Part shown: positions 63,331-64,000 of the stretch, in pieces
Position numbering within the stretch: the first letter of the stretch is position 1
Layout of the letters: every line of letters starts with the position of its first letter
Source of the DNA: Callipepla californica brunnescens
Lineage: Eukaryota; Chordata; Aves; Galliformes; Odontophoridae
DNA length: 64,000 nucleotides
Reading direction: 5' to 3'
NCBI GenBank assembly: GCA_023055505.1
Contig: JALIRH010000149.1
Span: 298,501-362,500, forward strand
The notes under the pieces: generated by a model
Database searches by the model: none
The model's input: the letters and a program-made list of their open reading frames with translations, nothing else
Told to the model about the DNA's origin: nothing
Program-made: the position numbers and the translations under genes

Positions 63331-64000
63331 TTGTAACAGCAAGGCTTTGGACTTAAAGCACTAGTTCTCAGATGGTTTTTGAGAGAAATTGATTCCACTT
63401 TTCACTTTCAGCGTAAACATGCTTCACAAGTACTTTTCTATTAGACTCCAGTTGTTGGAGCCCCATTTCTGTTTGATAATCAGTTGAGGGCTCCAAGAAG
63501 TAAGATGGGAGTATCTAAAATGAAATAGTCATTTAGGTTCTCCATGTTATCAGCAGTGAGGGAGACACCTCGAATTCCCATACAAGAAGAGGCTGGGAGG
63601 ATTCAGACCCTGAAGAGTTTTTCTCCTCTAATAACTATAAATGAGGACTAGATGATCGTACAGTTAGTCTTTATAAGAATGTGTTTAGGATAGAGAATTC
63701 ACAGTATTTCTTTAATTAATTTAACTGCTTCTGTAGGCATTGGGAAGACAATGGAATATGAATGGCAGCCAGAGCTTGGAAAACAGCATCTCTAAGAAGA
63801 AAACTAGTCCAAAAACTGTGATTCATTTAGGTTCCAGTGCTTTGAGGCAGTGAGCTTGGATGAATCTCTTAATTATCAACATGGAAGTCAGTCTCAGTGC
63901 CAGAGGATTTCATCACGTAACCTCTGCACTATGGTGGTGGTGGTGTTTTCTTTTTTTCTTTTTTTTTTTGCCTCTCCCTTTTATCACTGGAGAAACATGC
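63331..64000. other. AT-rich DNA at the window end, no gene recognised
   Basis: A (TGG)4 run at 63932-63944 is followed by T-rich low-complexity sequence to about 63970. Nothing else is recognised. Confidence 0.5.

Overview
This window is nuclear DNA of a bird, probably a galliform. The evidence is at least eleven fragments of CR1, the dominant avian LINE, recognisable by their conserved 3' part and the terminal octamer repeats (ATTCTATG-like, no poly-A tail). A mariner-type DNA transposon of the kind common in chicken is also present. The background is AT-rich with many homopolymers and microsatellites, as in an avian macrochromosome gene-poor region. Family names rest on recalled consensus patterns; no database search was possible.

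Layout: positions 1-46.7 kb are a gene-poor, AT-rich stretch with no coding exon that I can recognise. It holds the mariner remnant (7908-8447), CR1 copies at 10.7-11.25, 17.7-18.4 (two copies abutting), 21.9-22.6 (two copies), 31.4, 37.6-38.2 and 41.1-41.3 kb, and a polypyrimidine microsatellite of nearly 400 bp at 38.57-38.96 kb. A further CR1 tail lies at 46.77-46.91 kb. At 47.1-48.1 kb the composition changes abruptly into a CpG island with (CCG)8, a GATCCC hexamer repeat, a GC box and good 5' splice donors on the + strand. This is the only promoter-like landmark and probably marks the first exon of a gene. No downstream exon is recognisable in the remaining 16 kb, so a transcript running rightwards would have a long first intron. 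The gene could not be named.

From 48 to 64 kb the sequence is intron-like or intergenic. It contains two old MIR/CORE-SINE-like remnants (51.07-51.25 and 59.45-59.52 kb), several shreds that look like old sauropsid dispersed repeats, a (TTTTA)n pentanucleotide array (55.1-55.24 kb) and two short CR1 tails. A non-repetitive block at 50.54-51.06 kb with two AP-1 sites, a 14-bp perfect palindrome and an overlapping E-box is the best candidate regulatory element.

The open reading frames of 60-146 codons elsewhere are what chance gives in 64 kb of this composition, or lie in repeats. No intact protein-coding gene, tRNA, rRNA or CRISPR array is reported.
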